In this document: piece after piece, positions 39,290 to 39,450 of the stretch
Numbering within the stretch: the stretch's first letter is position 1
How the letters are laid out: each line of letters begins with the position of its first letter
Assembly (NCBI GenBank): GCA_964411985.1
Contig: CAYPNF010000067.1
Location: 1-39,450 of the forward strand
Source of the DNA: CAYPNF01 sp964411985
Lineage (GTDB): Bacteria; Verrucomicrobiota; Verrucomicrobiia; Limisphaerales; J093
Reading direction: 5' to 3'
DNA: 39,450 bases
Position numbers and translations under genes: made by a program
Notes under the pieces: model-generated
What the model was told of the DNA's origin: nothing
What the model saw: the letters and a program-made list of their open reading frames with translations, nothing else
The model's database searches: none

Positions 39290-39450
39290 ATGGGGAAACT
39301 CGCAAGGCTCTTGACTGCGTTGATCGCGGTGGGCGTCCTCGGCTATTTCGCGCTGCCTTACCTTGTCTGCACGGAGATTCCGGAGCGACAGAAGCTGGCC
39401 GACTGCAATACCAACACACTGGCGTTCACGATGACATGCGACCACTCGCC
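39290..39450 (+). CDS. Small membrane or exported protein, truncated by window end
   Basis: An open frame begins with ATG at 39290, 21 bases after the attC-like element, and is still open at the window end (53 codons seen). It starts MGKLARLLTALIAVGVLGYF, a basic residue pair then a hydrophobic segment, so the product is probably exported or anchored by one helix. Three cysteines follow in the visible mature part (YLVCTEIPERQ, LADCNTNT, TMTCDH). No Shine-Dalgarno sequence is evident. No family recognised. The position just behind the hairpin fits a gene-cassette arrangement, which is inference. Confidence 0.5.
   Translation, partial: MGKLARLLTALIAVGVLGYFALPYLVCTEIPERQKLADCNTNTLAFTMTCDHS

Noticed and set aside
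39123..39314. ORF encoding NQTVQRTGASRFA-type peptide
   Set aside because: It is a reading of the hairpin element in another frame; useful as a sign of recurrence, not a gene.

Overview
The window reads as high-GC chromosomal DNA from a member of the Verrucomicrobiota, most likely the Limisphaerales (Pedosphaera-like, old subdivision 3). This is inferred from gene content, not from a marker gene. The clues are a PEP-CTERM protein, very large secreted proteins with FG-GAP/VCBS, Calx-beta, LVIVD and LamG modules, an ECF sigma factor beside a Hanks-type kinase with WD40 repeats, DUF2961 and DUF4838 proteins, paired Gfo/Idh/MocA oxidoreductases, and short palindromic repeats between genes. No phage, transposase or CRISPR array is visible.

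Layout. 1-2.0 kb: the C-terminal part of a hybrid histidine kinase (cut by the window edge), a FmdB-type zinc ribbon protein and a HAD phosphatase. 2.1-5.3 kb: a PEP-CTERM protein diverging from an unusual exported protein built of three flagellar hook/rod-like (FlgE/FlgG) modules. 5.3-17.9 kb, minus strand: ECF sigma factor, Ser/Thr kinase-WD40 protein, a 1211-aa protein with two matching Ig/7xFG-GAP/ASPIC-UnbV halves, and a 1199-aa Calx-beta/LVIVD/LamG protein. 18.2-23.3 kb, minus strand: a tightly packed five-gene operon encoding an NHL propeller with a Tat signal, an 80-aa Tat-like four-cysteine protein missed as a separate gene by simple ORF calling, a NapG-like ferredoxin, a NapH/NosR-like membrane polyferredoxin and a membrane-anchored PQQ-type propeller. 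It looks like an uncharacterised quinol-linked periplasmic redox system. 23.4-28.5 kb, minus strand: a catabolic operon (uroporphyrinogen-decarboxylase-family protein, two Gfo/Idh/MocA oxidoreductases, GH28-like protein). 28.6-31.0 kb: the ABC-F ATPase Uup and YgbA, the latter with an NnrR/Dnr-like palindrome upstream.

31.0-37.2 kb: an intergenic region rich in repeats, a zinc-ribbon membrane protein, a DUF2961 (GH172-type) protein and a DUF4838 protein. 37.4-39.45 kb: a YecH-family protein overlapping tail-to-tail with a small unknown protein, tRNA-Val(CAC), a 55-bp direct repeat ending in a Rho-independent terminator, a hypothetical gene with a possible leader ORF, and a 97-nt attC-like hairpin followed by a small ORF cut by the window edge.

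The strongest leads for new biology are the five-gene redox operon (three consecutive Tat-type leaders, extra cysteine motifs, no identified terminal enzyme), the triplicated hook-like exported protein, and the attC-like element at the right end. A shared C-terminal module of about 65 residues links three of the large exported proteins.
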